Of a stretch of DNA of 64,000 nucleotides, positions 1-14,300 are shown in pieces. A program made the position numbers and the translations under genes. Every line of letters begins with the position of its first letter. Positions within the stretch are counted from its first letter, which is position 1. The stretch lies in the NCBI GenBank assembly GCA_000231825.2, contig JH720310.1, positions 972,295 to 1,036,294 of the forward strand, written 5' to 3'. Below the pieces are notes generated by a model. It searched no databases, was not told the origin of the DNA, and saw nothing but the letters and a program-made list of their open reading frames with translations. This DNA comes from Tetrahymena elliotti 4EA (taxonomy: Eukaryota > Ciliophora > Oligohymenophorea > Hymenostomatida > Tetrahymenidae).

Positions 1-77
1 GTTCGTTTTTTAGAGCTAGAACTTCCTATGTTAAAGAAGAATTATGATGAAAATAAATCAAATTTTAAAAAGATCAT
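1..77 (-). CDS. Two-span transmembrane family protein, copy 0 (N-terminal fragment at window edge)
   Basis: Only the first 25 or so codons are in the window. Reading leftward from the ATG at 77 gives MIFLKFDLFSSQFFFNIG followed by SSSSKK, the N-terminus shared by the other six copies of this family. The rest lies beyond position 1. The upstream sequence (about 78–170) also matches the upstream DNA of the other copies, including the ACTTCTACTT block at 97–106. Function is unknown; the family is described under 19306–21580. Confidence 0.75.
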
Positions 78-409
78 TTTTTTGAATAGAAAAAACACTT
101 CTACTTATTTTATTAAAGTTTGTTCGAAAATAACAAATTTTGCTAAATAAATGTAATTAATTATTCTTGTTTTACCAATACAAAAAATTTGAATTTAATC
201 ATAAGGTTTCTTTTATATTAATTAATTTTTTAATTATTTTTACTTTTAGCCAAAATTTACCATAATTGTATGTAATAAATATTTGGCTGACTTATTTACT
301 GTAAACATGTATAAACTACAAAGGCTCAATGAAAACCACTAACTTAATTTTAATTTTTAAATGCTTTTCCTTATCAAAAATTAAATATTTATTACTTTGT
401 TTGAATTTA
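78..409. other. Intergenic, upstream of copy 0
   Basis: AT-rich DNA without a convincing gene. The part next to position 77 carries the upstream block common to the family-1 genes, probably promoter or 5' UTR. Beyond about 170 I see nothing distinctive. Confidence 0.5.
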
Positions 410-1730
410 TCATAAATATTAAACTTACTTTTTTATCTTTAAAGAATAATATGAATAATATATTATTATAAATTGTTTTGAATTTTAAAAAAATATTTTT
501 ATCAAGACAGCTATCTTTCTTAAAAATTTAATTATATCTATCTCACAAAATTTTTAAAAATAAGAATTTTTACAAAATTATTAAAATATGTTGAATGTAT
601 ATTTTTTCTTCTTCTTTTTATTTTTTTTGGAAGAATCATATTTAAATTAACTTAACTTAATTGAATTTGATTGTTATTTTGTGATTAAGGTTTGATGAAA
701 ATTATACAAACTCGATGGATTAAGTACTTTTGCATGAATTTTGAAATTTTTACTTGACTTAGGCTTAGAATAATGATTAAAGTAATAGTCACCCAAGCTA
801 TAACTGTCTCCACAACTGAAACAAGTAGATAGATACATTTTAAATAATGAAAATTTCAAGAAAGGAGTGAATATAATCTTAAATTGATTGAAAAACAAAT
901 TATTTAAATTAAAAACTTTACTTTCTTAAAACCTAAAGTAAAGATGGGTAAAAATTTAATAGTTGTCAATTTAGAGTATGAATTAACCATTTTTAAATAA
1001 TTATCTTAAATCCTCATAATATACACCAGCATAAATATTTGTCATATTTTCTGAATATTTATAGACAGGAGCGAAAAATCTAGTGTTACATTCATATATA
1101 GACTACAAATAAAATAAATTTTTCTCAATAAATCTATAAATATCTAGAGTTTATTTTGGAAAATCTCTTTCACACTATTTGACTAAATGTAAAAATTCTT
1201 TTAAGTGAGTTATGCAACTTTAAACAAAGCTATCTTCAACTAAATAAAAAACTTCAAAAATAGATTGGTCCTCAAGCTCCTGTTTTGTGGTAGGTTTCAT
1301 TTCTTCTACTTTTCCTTTCATGAGTGGCCATAAAAACTGAATTGGATTGAGGTCTGGAGAGTTGGGAGGGAGAGTACGAAAAATAAAACCATTATCTTCT
1401 TAAAATCTATATTTTTATGATTTTTTAAGTTTAAAGAGAGTAGGTAATCTTTAATTAATCTTTCTAGAATTTATTGATAAGGTATTTAATTTGGTTATCA
1501 TTCTATTAATTCAATGTAAATGATACCTTAGAAGCAAATTGCCCCCCAGATCATGACAGAATAATCTGGAATGATCATTAAATAATCATAAAATTAACTT
1601 TATTTTTTTATTAAGATATTCATTAACAATTTAAATTTAATCCTGACTCTAAAAGTTCATCTAAAATACTATATAATCAAATATAGTTGGAACTAGCATC
1701 AATAAAGAAATAAATTTTAGAGGAGGAAGT
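410..1730 (-). pseudogene. Tc1/mariner-type (DDE) transposase relic with a long C-terminal open frame
   Basis: On the minus strand three pieces of a DDE transposase appear in order. KIYFFIDAS (about 1690–1720) resembles the first-Asp strand, VMIWGAI (about 1535–1557) is the conserved WGAI block, and EDNGFIFR followed by LPPNSPDLNPIQFLW (about 1325–1400) carries the second Asp and the normally Glu-bearing NPIE motif. The pieces lie in different frames with in-frame TGA codons between them, so the catalytic core is broken. The third catalytic residue is Gln (NPIQ) where the family has Glu. After FLW the frame stays open for roughly 300 codons to TGA at 410–412, including a stretch reading CFSCGDSYSLGDYY with no family I recognise. 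Tc1 transposases normally end about 80–100 residues after this motif, so the tail is either chance openness or a fused gene. No terminal inverted repeats were found. Confidence 0.65.
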
Positions 1731-2088
1731 CAAATTTTTCAATGGATAATATAAGTCCTATAAACAAGTTTCAATTACTCAACAGGTAGAACCAAATTGG
1801 TATTATATTAAGTTTGTCACTCATTTAAATAAAAATTTAATGAAGATAAAAACAATAAAAAATTAACCTTATATGGATAGAGAAGAACCAGGCAATCAAC
1901 TAAATAGCTGTAATTTAGAAATTAAGGCAGATTTGTCAAAAAAAATATAAAAATTTACAAAAAATAAAAAATAAATCTTTTGTGAAATAAAAATAAAGCA
2001 ATAACAAAATATTTTTAATGAAATAATACATGAAAATTTAATTCTTTAAAAACAAAAAATAAATTACTTTAATATAAAAAACTTTAAA
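1731..2088. other. Intergenic
   Basis: Between the transposase relic and the stop codon of the gene at 2089. It may hold decayed N-terminal transposase sequence, but no helix-turn-helix is recognisable. Confidence 0.4.
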
Positions 2089-4377
2089 TCATTCAAACAT
2101 CAAACTTTATTTCAAACATTTTAATATTCTTAGGTCTACTTAGTCTAAATTTGAATTGATTTATGATCTTTTTAAAAACTTTTCCATTTAATATTATTAC
2201 AATTTTTCGGATTGCAAAACAGCATATTACTTCTCATAATAACTTAACTTAACTTCTTGTTTGTTTTGATAAATAATAAATTTAAAAGAATTTTATGAAA
2301 TAATTTACTTTTGTTTGAATTTGCATCAACATTTTAGAATCCTTATTCTAAAATACTTGGGGAAAATCCAATAAGCTTTAATACAGCTAACTAATCTTTT
2401 CTTAAAAGTAGTAAAACTGCTTTTTTTAAGAATATCATGTCATTTATAAAATTTAAAATATCCAAGTCTTAGTTAATATGGTTTTTTATTTTTGCTTAGT
2501 GAATCTTACTTAACTCTTAAACTCCTTTAGGCTTTTTTTGTCTTTTCTTGCAAAATCTTTTTCAAAAATAAAAATTAAAATAAATTTAACTAAATTAAAT
2601 AATGAAAAAAAAAATAAAACCTAAATCTAAATATTTCATTTTTTAACTTAGCTGAAAGGTTTTTATCTTAAATTGCTTTAAGTTTTTTTAAGCACTCTGT
2701 TATGTGTTCTTTATCTTTGTTAATTTCATTTTTTATTTAATTATTTTGATTTTCATCATCCCTTTTTGATTCTTTAAGATTATTGCTGAAAAAACGACTG
2801 AGACAAACCTTTTATTAGATTTTTTTACTTGAACTTTAATTTTAGGTTTAAAAAAAGGAATCTGAAAGCATACTCAAAGTTAACTTTTCACTCAAATTAG
2901 ATTTTTAAAGTAATGAATCATTCCTGTTTTAAGATTCTTTTTAATTCAATATTTTATCTCTTGATTTAAAGATGTCATATTAATCACTAATTAACATCTT
3001 TTAATTTGAATCTTACTTTCTAATTAAAATTGCATCTTTAACTTATTTTTCTTTCTCTTTTTTTTGAAAAGTTTTGCTATTTTGAAATGAGGGTCCGTAA
3101 TGAAATAATGGAATAGATTTTGATTCATGAATTTCATCATCATTTTTAATTTCTATTTCATCTTCTTATTCTTTATTTTTAATTATTTTTTCTTAAATGT
3201 ATTCTTTAAGTTCTTCTTATTTGTTCATAGGTGATTGTTTAATATTTTATTCAAATAATTTTTATTAACATGGATCACCTGAAAAACTATTTTCTTGCTA
3301 CATTCTAAAAATCCCCTGCATTAATAAGTAATTAGTTTGGTAAAAATTTTTTAAGAAGATCATAAAAAAGTCTTTTTTGATAGAATAATTTGAAACTGCT
3401 TTACCCAATATTCCTACTAGCATTAGAAGTGTAAAAATACTGTTTGCTTGAGCAAAAATTTAGGGAAGAGTTGGAAATTCAATTTGAATTAGCTAGACTA
3501 TCTCATCAGGATATATCATAATAAAACTATAATTCGAAAATCCCAGAATTTCTTTAGCATATTTTCTATCGAGGCTTTAGTCTTACTGATTATATTCTAT
3601 TGGAGATGAGAAGCTCTTTTCAGATTACACAATTAAACCAGTTTTCACTGTTGTTTTTTGTTTTTGTGTTTTAAGTCTAGAAAAAATCTACTAATTTGCA
3701 ATAGGATATACTTATGCATTTCTGTAGTTTATTTGAATTTCTTTAGATGTTGTATTATATTATGAAGTATAAAGTTTTAATCTTAAAACAGAATTCATTC
3801 CATTTATAATATTATCAATTTCTGTTTGTGTAGCACAATTATCTGGAATGGTTGTTTTAATAGTATCCTAATCTAAACAACCATAAGTAAAAATATTTAT
3901 TTAGGTTAAAAGGGTATTTGAAGTGCTAAGAGAAAATGTATAATTAGAAATTTTAGAAAAATCTAAGCATTTAAATCCTTTTAAGCTAGGATTTGAGCAA
4001 TCAATAATGTCTAACATAAAAATAACCTAATTTCCTTAATTTTACTACTAAAATTAAGCTATATATAAAAGGTATGTCTTATTTTTCTAGAATTAAAGTT
4101 AATCAATACTTAAATTGGTGTCATATTCAAATCTGAATGCAACTAAATCATTATTTAGTTCCATATCTATCCTTTGTTCATTAATAAAGCTTTGAGATCT
4201 AAAATTTGGATCTAACTAATTTGTAGCATACCTGTTGATTAAGTAGACCAAGTAAAAAGCTGAATTCAATATAACAATCATAGATAAAACAAAACCAAAA
4301 ATAGTTCCTTTTTTGGAACTAGAGTTCCCTATGTTAAAGAAGAATTAAGATGAAAATAAATCAAACTTTAAAAGCAT
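2089..4377 (-). CDS. Two-span transmembrane family protein, copy A
   Basis: Starts at the ATG at 4377 (MLLKFDLFSSQFFFNIG) and stops with TGA at 2089–2091. Two short GT–AG introns (2557–2620 and 2256–2308) leave 2,172 nt, or 723 residues, readable only with TAA/TAG as Gln. Visible parts: a short cytosolic start, a first hydrophobic span at about residues 27–48, an exposed domain of about 250 residues with conserved Cys (DIIDC, FKCLDF, YGCLDQDT, PDNCAT), a second span at about 305–330, a long Lys/Glu/Asn-rich tail, and a conserved C-terminal block containing KKAVLLLLRKDQLAVLKLIG. I do not recognise a characterised homologue; the layout suggests a membrane protein with a disulphide-bearing exposed domain. 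It sits tail to head with the pseudogene copy at 5036. I found no frame damage. Confidence 0.82.
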
Positions 4378-5035
4378 CTTTTTTTTCAATTATTTTTTTA
4401 TAGATTAAATACTTCTACTTATTTTATTAAAATTTATTGAAAAGAATGAATTTTGCTCATGTAATTACTATGATGCAGCCTATTTTACAATAAAATCAAA
4501 TTTAATCATAAGACTTCTTTTAATTAAATTAATTCATTTTTTTATTAGTTTAACTGTTCACAATATCAGCCATAATTGTATGTAATATTTTTCATATTTA
4601 CCCATATTCATAAAAAACTACTACTCAAAAACGTAAACTTTACTTTAATTATTAAATGCTTTTACCTATCAAAAACTAACTATTTACTATTAAAAATGCA
4701 GTAATAACAATCGTTATTATTCTTACATTTTTTATCTATTAAAGTATAATAATAATATGTTATTAAAAAATGGTTTTTAATTTTTATAAAAATATTTTTT
4801 GGGCTTGAAAATTCATTTTCATTTTAATTTTCTTAAAAACTTAACTTACTCTAAGGATTCACTAAATATAATATATATTTAATTAAGCCATCTTCAATTG
4901 ATATCATTTTGAACATAAAAAAGAAAATAATATTAAATTTAATAGTCATATTAAAATATTTTTAAATAAACAATACATGAAAATTAAATTTTTTAAAAAT
5001 AAAAAATATTTAACTTAAAAAACAATTTAAATAGT
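4378..5035. other. Intergenic between copies A and B
   Basis: AT-rich. The side next to 4378 shares upstream sequence with the other family-1 genes (ACTTCTACTT at 4411–4420). I see nothing else that looks functional. Confidence 0.5.
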
Positions 5036-7164
5036 TCAAAACATCAAATTTTATTTTAAACATTTTAATATTCTTAGGTCTACTTGGTCTAAATCTTAAT
5101 TGTCTTGCAATCTTTTTAAAAATTTTTCCACTTGATATATATTATTGCAGTTTTTCTGATTACACAACAGAATATTATTTTTCATAATAACTTAGCTTCA
5201 CTAGTTATTTTTTTTGATAAATAATAAATTTTCAATGAATTTTATAAAATAATTTACATTTGTTTGAATTTGCATCAACATTTTAAAATCCTTATTAGAA
5301 AATCCAATAAGCTTTAATGCAGCTAACTATTCTTTTCTCAAAAGTAGTAAAACTGCTTTTTTTAATAATATCATGTCATTTATGAAATTTAAAATATCTA
5401 AATCTTAGTAAATGTGGTTTTTTATTTTTGCCTAGTTAATTTTACTTAACTCTTAAACTCCTTCAAGCTTTTTTTGTCTCTTCTTGCAGAATCTTTTTCA
5501 ATTCAAAATTAAATTAAAATAAACTAAATTAAATAATTTTAAAAAAATAAAAACCTAAATCTAAATATTTCATATTTTTGACTTAGCTAAAAGGCTTTTG
5601 TCTTAAATTACTTTTAGTTTTTTTAAACACTCACTTATGTATTCTTTATCTTTTTTACTTTCAATCCAATTATTTTGATCAGCATCTTCCTTTTTAGATT
5701 TTTTAAGATTATTGCCGAAAAAACGGCTTACATAGACATCTTTTTATTTTTTTTTTACTTGAACTTTCATTTTAGATTGAAAAAAAAGAATCAGAAAGCA
5801 TGCTCAAAGTTAACTTTTCTCCCTAATTAGATTTTTATAGTAAAAAATCGTTCTTAGTGTTTTAAGATTCTTTTTCATTCAATATTTTATCTTTTGATTT
5901 AAAGGTATCACATTAATCCTTTATTAACATCTTTTAACTTTATTCTTTAATTGAAATTGTATCTTTAACTTATTTTTGTTTTGTGCTTTTTGGAAATTTT
6001 TTGCCATTTTGAAATGAGGGTCTGTAATGAAATAATGGAATAAATTTCGATTCATTAATTTCATCATCATTTTTTATTTCTATCTCATCTTCTTATTCTT
6101 CTCTCTTCATTCTTTTTTCTTAAATTTATTCTTTAAGTTCTTCTTATTTTTCATAGGAGATTGTTTTAGCATCTATTTATAATTTTATTCAAATACTTTT
6201 TATTAACATACTGAAAATATTTTTTCCTGAGAAATTCTAAAAACCCCCTGCATTAATAAATAATTAGTTTGGTAAAAATTTTTTAAAAAGATCATAAAAA
6301 CGTCTTTTTTGATAGAATAATTTGAAACAGCTCCGCCAAATATTCCTAAGAGCATTAGAACAGTAAAAATACTATTTACTTGAGCAAAAATTTAGGGAAG
6401 AGTTGGGAATTAAATTAAAATTAGCTAGACTAACTCATCAGGAGATATCATTATAAAACTGTTACAAGAAAATTCCATATTGTCTTTAGTATAATTTCTA
6501 TCATAGGTTTAGTCTAACTGATTATATAGTATTGGAGATGAAAAGCTCTTTTCAGATTATACAATTAAGCCAGTTTTTACAGTTGTTTCTTGTTTTTGTG
6601 TTTTAATTCTTGTAAAAACTGTCGAATAGAGTGAAGGATATACATAGGCATTTCTGTAGTTTATTTGAATTTCTTTAGATGTTGTATTATATTATGAAGT
6701 ATAAAGCTTTAATGATACTCAATCCATTTATAATGTTATCAATTTCTGTTTTTGTATCACAATTATCAGGTATTTTGTTCTCCTAAACATATTCTATTCT
6801 AAACAACCATAAGTTATTATGCTGATTGAGGTTGAAAGATTATCTGAAGTGCTAAGAGAAAATGTATAATTAGAAACTTTAGAAAAATCTAAGCATTTAA
6901 ATCTTATGAAACAAGGATTTGTACAATCAATGATGTCTAGCGTAAAACTAACCAAATTTTCTTAATTTTACTACTAAAATTAAGCGACATACACAATATA
7001 TGTCTTATTTTTCTACAATTCAAGCTAATCAATGCTTTAATTATTGCCATATTCAAATCGGAATCCAACTAAGTCATTATTTAGTTCCATATCTATCTAT
7101 CCTTTGTTCATTAATAAAGCTTATGTAATTATGATGAAAATAAATCAAATTTTAAAAATATCAT
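5036..7164 (-). pseudogene. Two-span transmembrane family protein, copy B (N-terminal deletion)
   Basis: Closely related to copies A and C along most of its length. The 5' part is damaged: the sequence jumps from the first 12 codons (MIFLKFDLFSSQ, start at 7164) straight to the equivalent of residue about 65. This removes some 160 bp that encode the first membrane span, and the reading frame changes at the join and meets TGA within a few codons. A further 4-nt duplication (CTAT repeated near 7091–7100) shifts the frame again. The 3' part, including the C-terminal conserved region and the stop at 5036–5038, still resembles the intact genes. The upstream ACTTCTACTT block (7194–7203) remains. 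A protein could arise only from an internal start and would lack the first membrane span. Confidence 0.75.
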
Positions 7165-8334
7165 TTTTTCAATTCTTTTTTTATAGAAAAAATACTTCTA
7201 CTTATTTTATTAAAATTTATTTGAAATAATACATTTTGCTAAATAAATTTAATTATTATTAGTCAGTCTATTTAAAAAAAATTTATTCAATGAGTGACTA
7301 ATTTGGATTTACTTGATAATTATATTCTTCAATTTACATCTTATGTTTTTATTATTATTAAAATATTTCTTAATTAAGTACATATTTTTTTAATTGTGTA
7401 AAAGTCAAACAAGATTGGTACAAGAAACTTAAAAGGGTCAGGGTCTGGGTTTCATAAGAATACTTTTAATTTAATTAATTCATTATTTGAATATCTCTCA
7501 TTATTCTCAAAAAAAAGTTAATTTAAATTAATTTAATACTATTGAGAATTTTTAAAGCCAAAATATGTTTTTTCTTAATTTATTTTTTAGCTTAGAAAAA
7601 ATAAATAAACTTTATAATTTTTTAATTGAAGAAAGTTTTAAATAAATTTTTGATAAGAATTATTAAGAAGATATGAGGGTGAAAAAAAAATTAATTTTTT
7701 TGATTGATTAATGAATAAAAATTATTTTCAGTATTTCTTAATATAAATTAAGATTAAATTGTATTTTAATTGATAGAGTGATTTTCTTCAAAAAGGAAGC
7801 TTTATACCAAAAGAAGATAGATTTTTTTTATTAAAAAATGTTTAAGTCAATTTAAAAATGAACTTAATCAATAATATTTTATAATTAATAGGCTAGTTTT
7901 AAATGTAAAACTAACAAATTATGCTTATTGCTTGCTTATGAATATTTTGATAGTTGAACATATTTCAACTAATTTTGAATTTAGATAATTTTTTAATATG
8001 TTTTGCTAATTAAAAAAATATGAAAAAATTGAAATAAGTACCTTAGAAAATTTTATTTATTTATGAAATACTTTAAATGACTTCTTGATTTTATAGTTTT
8101 TAATTTAGTCATATTCAAATATTGATCATCATTTATAGAAGATAAAAATTCAATTTTTTTCTCTGTTATTAATCATTAACAATTTGATTAATTTTTTTAA
8201 ATAAGGAATATATTAATTTGTTTTTTTTAAAAGACAAATAACTTTATTAGATGGAAAAACAATCAAAATAAAAATTATTTTTAAATTTTTAAAGAAATAA
8301 TTAAAATTGAAAAAGATTAATACAAAATTTATTT
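7165..8334. other. Intergenic between copy B and receptor gene I
   Basis: About 1.2 kb of AT-rich DNA. The first about 100 bp is the family-1 upstream block. A small G-rich patch (about 7436–7452) stands out in composition. I see no coding pattern. Confidence 0.5.
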
Positions 8335-11300
8335 TCAAATCTTATTAAATTGATTATATTATTGATTAACATCTTTGTTATTATAAATTTCTCTTGGTTT
8401 TTACTATTCATCAAAATCAGATGCTTCAATAACTGGAAAGCTTATTTGAGTACTTATTTTTTCGCTTTTATCTTCTTAAAATTTCAAATAAAAACTTTGT
8501 CTAGAATTTGAAGGTTTACTTTGTAATAACTTAAAATTTTCAAAATTTAATTTCTTTTCGATATTTTATGAGTTACGTCTACTTTTTTATTCGTTTATTA
8601 TAGAAAATCGAAATGTATTTTGAATGGAGTTACGGGTTTTGAATGGAGAACTTTTAGTAAATATTTATTTTTTATTCTAAATTCCTTCTTCTAAAACTAT
8701 TTATTTTCAGATTAAATTATTAATATTAATAAAAAAATATTAAATTAAATTTTTACCTTTATCTTCAGTGAAGTTTTAGATGCTTGAGAATTTATTAATA
8801 CTTAGTTGTAATTTATTAGCTTATTCTTCGATTTTCTATTACCTTATAAATGTCTTATTAGAATAAATCTTTTTCCATAAATTAAGAGCTCTTAATTTCA
8901 ACATTTTAGTCTTTGCTATTTATATTTTAACTTTTTTAGGTAAAATTTTTCCTACCAAATATTAAGCAATTCTACTATTTAGTAATTAACTATTAAATAA
9001 CTTCATTTTAATAATTATTACTAGCATAGAAATAACAACACTATAGTGCAGAATAGATAAAGTAATTTATATTTCAATGATATTATATAACTAAAGAAGT
9101 AAATTAAAAAACGTACATAGTATGAGGACAGAGTTTTAGAATACTTCTATACGAAATAGTTGAAGATCAGAAAAAGGTTTGTAATATAGCAAAGCAGAAG
9201 AATAGGATGATAAAATTATAATTGATAGAAATTAAGAGGTTTTACCAAATTTTTGAAGTAATGTAGAGACTAAGACTAATATTATTCTATAGTATATTCT
9301 TATAAATTCCCAAAAATAATATCTCTATTTATATTCTAGAAAATAATAGCCATACTTGAATTTGTTTATGCAATAATTAATATTTTTCGACCTTTTTGTA
9401 TCTTTAACAAAAAAATAGAATTTAAAAAAAGGATAGAGTACCCAGAATATTAGAGTAGGTAATATTACGTAGTGCTAAAATTAACTAAAACTTTTATCTT
9501 CGCAACTTAGAACAAGACTAGTAGTTACATATTTTTAATCACCTATCTGTCTGCAAGTCATGGTAGAGGCTAAAAATTGAATAGAGTTAGGCTAGACGAA
9601 AAAGAATAAAATTGTGAAAAGAACATACTAGTGGTATTTGTTTATCTTAAAAAGCTTAAAATATATTTGAAATTTTAATACAAAAATTAAGATTAGGAGG
9701 AAGAAGATAGGGACAAAAATATAGATTATTGATCTAATTTAGATTTCTTCATCTAGTCCTAATGAATATCTTACACTAGTGTATAAACATTAGCTGCTAA
9801 CTATTATTTTTCCTACAGGCTATCCAGCAAGAGATGGAATAAAAGAAAAAGCTTAAGGAATGAAATTAACATTGATTTAGTAAAGAACTTATGATATTTA
9901 TAAAAAGTTAATAAGCTATTTAATTACAAAAACTGATTCGTCTTAAATGCAACTCTTAGAGAATGGAAGGATATTCATCAAACGAAGATAAGAGCACATT
10001 GAATTGTAAATATAATTATTTAAGAAAATAATTATGCTACAATAGATGTAAATAAAAACAGCAAAAAACATTAAAATTGCATAAACTATTTAAATTATTG
10101 GTTTACTGCATTCGCTACAAGCATAATCAGAAAAAGAAAGAGAATAAGTTTTTCCTTTCCAAACATCTCCAAAATTATCACATGTTTCACATAGTGGCCC
10201 AACATGGCCTTCAATACATCCATATTGACTTGAAGATGAATTAAAATCGCAAATTTCAGGCTTCATTTAGTTACACTAAACTATAGCATCACTGCCATTA
10301 TTTAGCCTCCAATATCCTTATTTTAAAATTATTTGATCTCTTTAGCAATTAGAAGCTCCTGGAGGGCATTTCTTGCAACTACTACTAAAATCACTAAATA
10401 AATCTAAGGAATATGTGCCTTCAGAACACTCTAAACAGAGAGTAATAGTTTATGATGTTTAAACAGGTATTTCACCTTTTATGCATTATCTAAATTAAAG
10501 TTAAAAATAGATCTCGTAAATCTACCAGCTGTTAACTTAGATGAAAAGTGAGGCTGAATTGCTAATAATTGAACTTGGTTTAGCAGAAAAGACAATATTG
10601 TTAAATTAAAATGCCTTCAACTAAGAGTTAAATTATTTTGTGTTAATTAAACTTTCACCTTTAATCTCCAAATTCTTATCTGTTGGATTTCCATAAATTA
10701 AAATTTAATAAGATTAAAGCTCATTCTTTATTGATTAAGGATATTATTTTGTTAAAATCTTATTAGAATCTAGTTAAATAATATTGTCTTATTCATCTAA
10801 AAGCTAAATATTTAAGTAAACATTTCCTCCACTTTAAAGATCTTTAATAGATATTGTTTCAGTAATTTTTTCTTCGAGCTTATCTTTTAATAAAATATTT
10901 TAACTATCTAGATCATTAGTTTAAAACTAAGCTATCTAAAAGGAGTAAGGATAGCTTGCTATATTTTATCCAAATATTTAAGCTGAGTTTTAATAAAATT
11001 TGGATTTTACAAAATTTTAATACACGTTTTCCAGAATTAGATTTTTGTATTACTAATCATTGATAACCAATCTTATTGCACCTCCTATCAAAGCAGAATT
11101 ATTATAGAAATTAGTATCCTAATCTATTTAAAGAGAATTAATATTTAAGAAATATAAAGCTCCTCCACTTGCATAGGCTGTATTACTACTAAAATTTGAG
11201 TTTTTAATAGTTACATCTTGCTAAATATTCTAGAATTAAACAGAAGCACCTAAAACACCTTAATTTAACTAAAAAATAGAAGAATCTATTGTAACATCTA

Positions 11301-14300
11301 ATGCATCCATAAGTAATATATTACCTTGATTGAAATAAAATTAAATTCTTTGTATTTGTACAAATGAAGATTGCAAAAAAAGTAAATGAATTTAATTATC
11401 AATATCAAATTACTTAGGGAATTCGTTACCAATAAAGCGAGTATTTTAAATGAAAACAGTATCACTATTAAGGATCTAAGTGAAGTCATTAAGTTAGTAA
11501 GCATTATTTGTTTAAATGAATTATATTCCATTATTATTTTCAATTGACATATTATACATTTAAATTGCCTAAATTCCATTTAGTTACATTAAATAAATTG
11601 GCTACAACCCACTTACATCAAAATGTGTTCCCTGGCAATTTAATATTTATAAATCCATTATTCTAAGATTAACTAACCAATTAACTTCCATAAAATTTTT
11701 TGAAAATGTACTGTTTGTTATTTTAAGCTTCCTAACAATAAATTATTAGATATTTGTAGCATTGATAAACTAAAATTGACTTTCTTCTTAATTTAAATTT
11801 GAAATAGTCACCTCTTCTATCAAAATATACTAGATTCCATTGAATTAAAATAGAGATTAACTTATTGGATTTGTACTATTTGGATACTGTAAAACACCTT
11901 GTTAGAGATTTATATTTTCAATTTTCATATTAAATATTTAAATAATTTCATTATTGAAGAAATTTAAAGATGTTCCAAGCCTTATATTTTAGTTAGAAAT
12001 TGTTATATTTTGCAAAGTTATATTTTGCGAATTTGGAGAGAAGTTAATAGGTAAACCTTATTCAGTAAATTGAAAAATAAAAGAGCTCATGTATAAACTG
12101 GAAGAAATTGAAGAAAAAGAATTAGTATTTATGTTCAATACATTGTTATTTATGTTTTGAGGCCTCAAAATAAATTAGATATTTTACTAATTAAAGAAGT
12201 TTAGCTATTGTATTTCATTATTTATCAATACTGACAAATAGAAATTCTTGGTTAATTTATCCTAAGGAGTGTAAATACTATAAAAATCACTCTAAGCTTG
12301 AACTATATCTAAATATGATAACTAAGCAGAGCAAGAAAGAATTTAATTAGTTGTAGACTGTGCTTATTACTGTAATAATTACACACTGAGCCTTTCTTCA
12401 AAAACTCCTACTTGAGAAATGCCAATGACTTTGATAGAACTTTAGTTTTCAATAAGTTATTGATAATAAATAAAAGGATTCTGTAATAATATCTTATCAA
12501 TTAACTAAATGGATGGTGTTACTTAATTAATATATATAGTTTCAATAGCAGCCGACTAAACAATAAAGAAGTAGTCATCAAATATTTAAATTATCTAATT
12601 TATTGAATATTAAATAGACCTTCTAAATCTTCCAATATAATTAAATTGTCTATCATAAAAATTTAATTAATATGGACAACCCAAAATTATGTATTTATTG
12701 GTGATGTTAAAGCTCTTTCTATAAGATAGTGGAAAAGCAAGAGTTTCTACCAGCTAGTTGTCACTAATTCTAAAAACTCCTAGCTTTTTTTCTTCAGCTA
12801 AGCTCAAATAAAAGTAATTACCTTAAGTATCATAATAAAGCATAGGAGTCTTCTATGTTTTGGGTTCTGTAACGGGTACTTCAAAATTTTTAGCAATCTA
12901 ATCTAAATTTTGATTGGTTTGCAGTGTGAAATTCCTACAATCTACTTCAGCAATTCTTCCTGACTTCATCAATAAAGCCATATTAGGGTAATTTAACATA
13001 ACAAAACTCAAAATTATGTCTTGACCTTAGAACAAAGAATAAAATGAAAAACTTTTGTTAAGCAAGTCATATTAGTATATTTATCCATTACTTGTTGAAA
13101 AATAAATAAACTAATTTTTTAAGTCTTTGGGGTTCAGATAGACTAAAATATCCTAAATGATGGTATCCTAATCAAATCTAAATGACGAAAGCTTTTAGTT
13201 TTTAACAAAATCGTAATCTATGATTTCATTTTGATTTGTTTAAAATATTGCATATCCATTATCTGTATAAAGGAATTATCTTAAATTAATATTCTAAATT
13301 ATTTATGCTGAATTTGAAAACTCAGCGTTTTCTCCTTTTAAAAACATGATTTAAGAAGGGAAAACAATAATATTAAATCTAATATTTTGTTAATAGACTA
13401 CTTTCATTTCTTATACTTTTTGATTAAAAACTGTTTGAAAAGTAACTTAAAAGTTTTAGTAATTAAATAAATTATTATTTATGTCAATAAACAGCATTGA
13501 GGCGTTATTTTGAGTAGAATCGTTTTAAGTATTAATTAGCATATAAAGTTACTTAGTATAGTAGAATGAACCTAAAAATAGTTTAAGTAATATGCTGTTG
13601 CTTATTCTCCAAACGCCTTAGTTATTATAAGTGTAGTTTTCATTCATATCTAAGTTAGTTATCATATCAATTGGCTGAGCTGTTTATTATTACATTTAAG
13701 GTATGCCAATCAAATTATAAGTGTACATTTATGCACCAAATTTTGCTAGCTGCTAATTTCCATACTAGTCTATGTAGATTATCATAGAGTTATCTGCATC
13801 ATAATAAACTTATTTAGGTATACCTACACCTTATCCAAATAAATTGGTTAAACTACCAAGCGCTTGGAAATTATTTAAGTTGTAAAACTTTATTTGTCCT
13901 AATTTTATTTCATTGGTTATGTATGCAACCACATTAATTTCACTAAAGTAAAAACCTTTTACGAATGATGATTCTGAAGGCTAAAAGGTATTATCTAAGC
14001 TAAGACCTGTTCTAGAAAAAATATAGGCAGCTATTTTTGTAAAAATAATGAAGTAAATTTCAAAGTAGTTGTCAAAATATTAAATTTTAATTAAAGATTA
14101 AGAAATTAGAAAGTTAAGTTAATAAAATATTATTACTTGATGGTGTATATGTCACAATGTATTATCCAGCAAGCTGTAATTAAAATATGGTCATATTCAT
14201 TTAAGTAAAAGTTCTTTTTAACACTCCTTAGAAAGTGTAGACTTCTATCATATTTTGATAAACATACAGATACTAATTTTCATTATCTGCAAAAATACTA

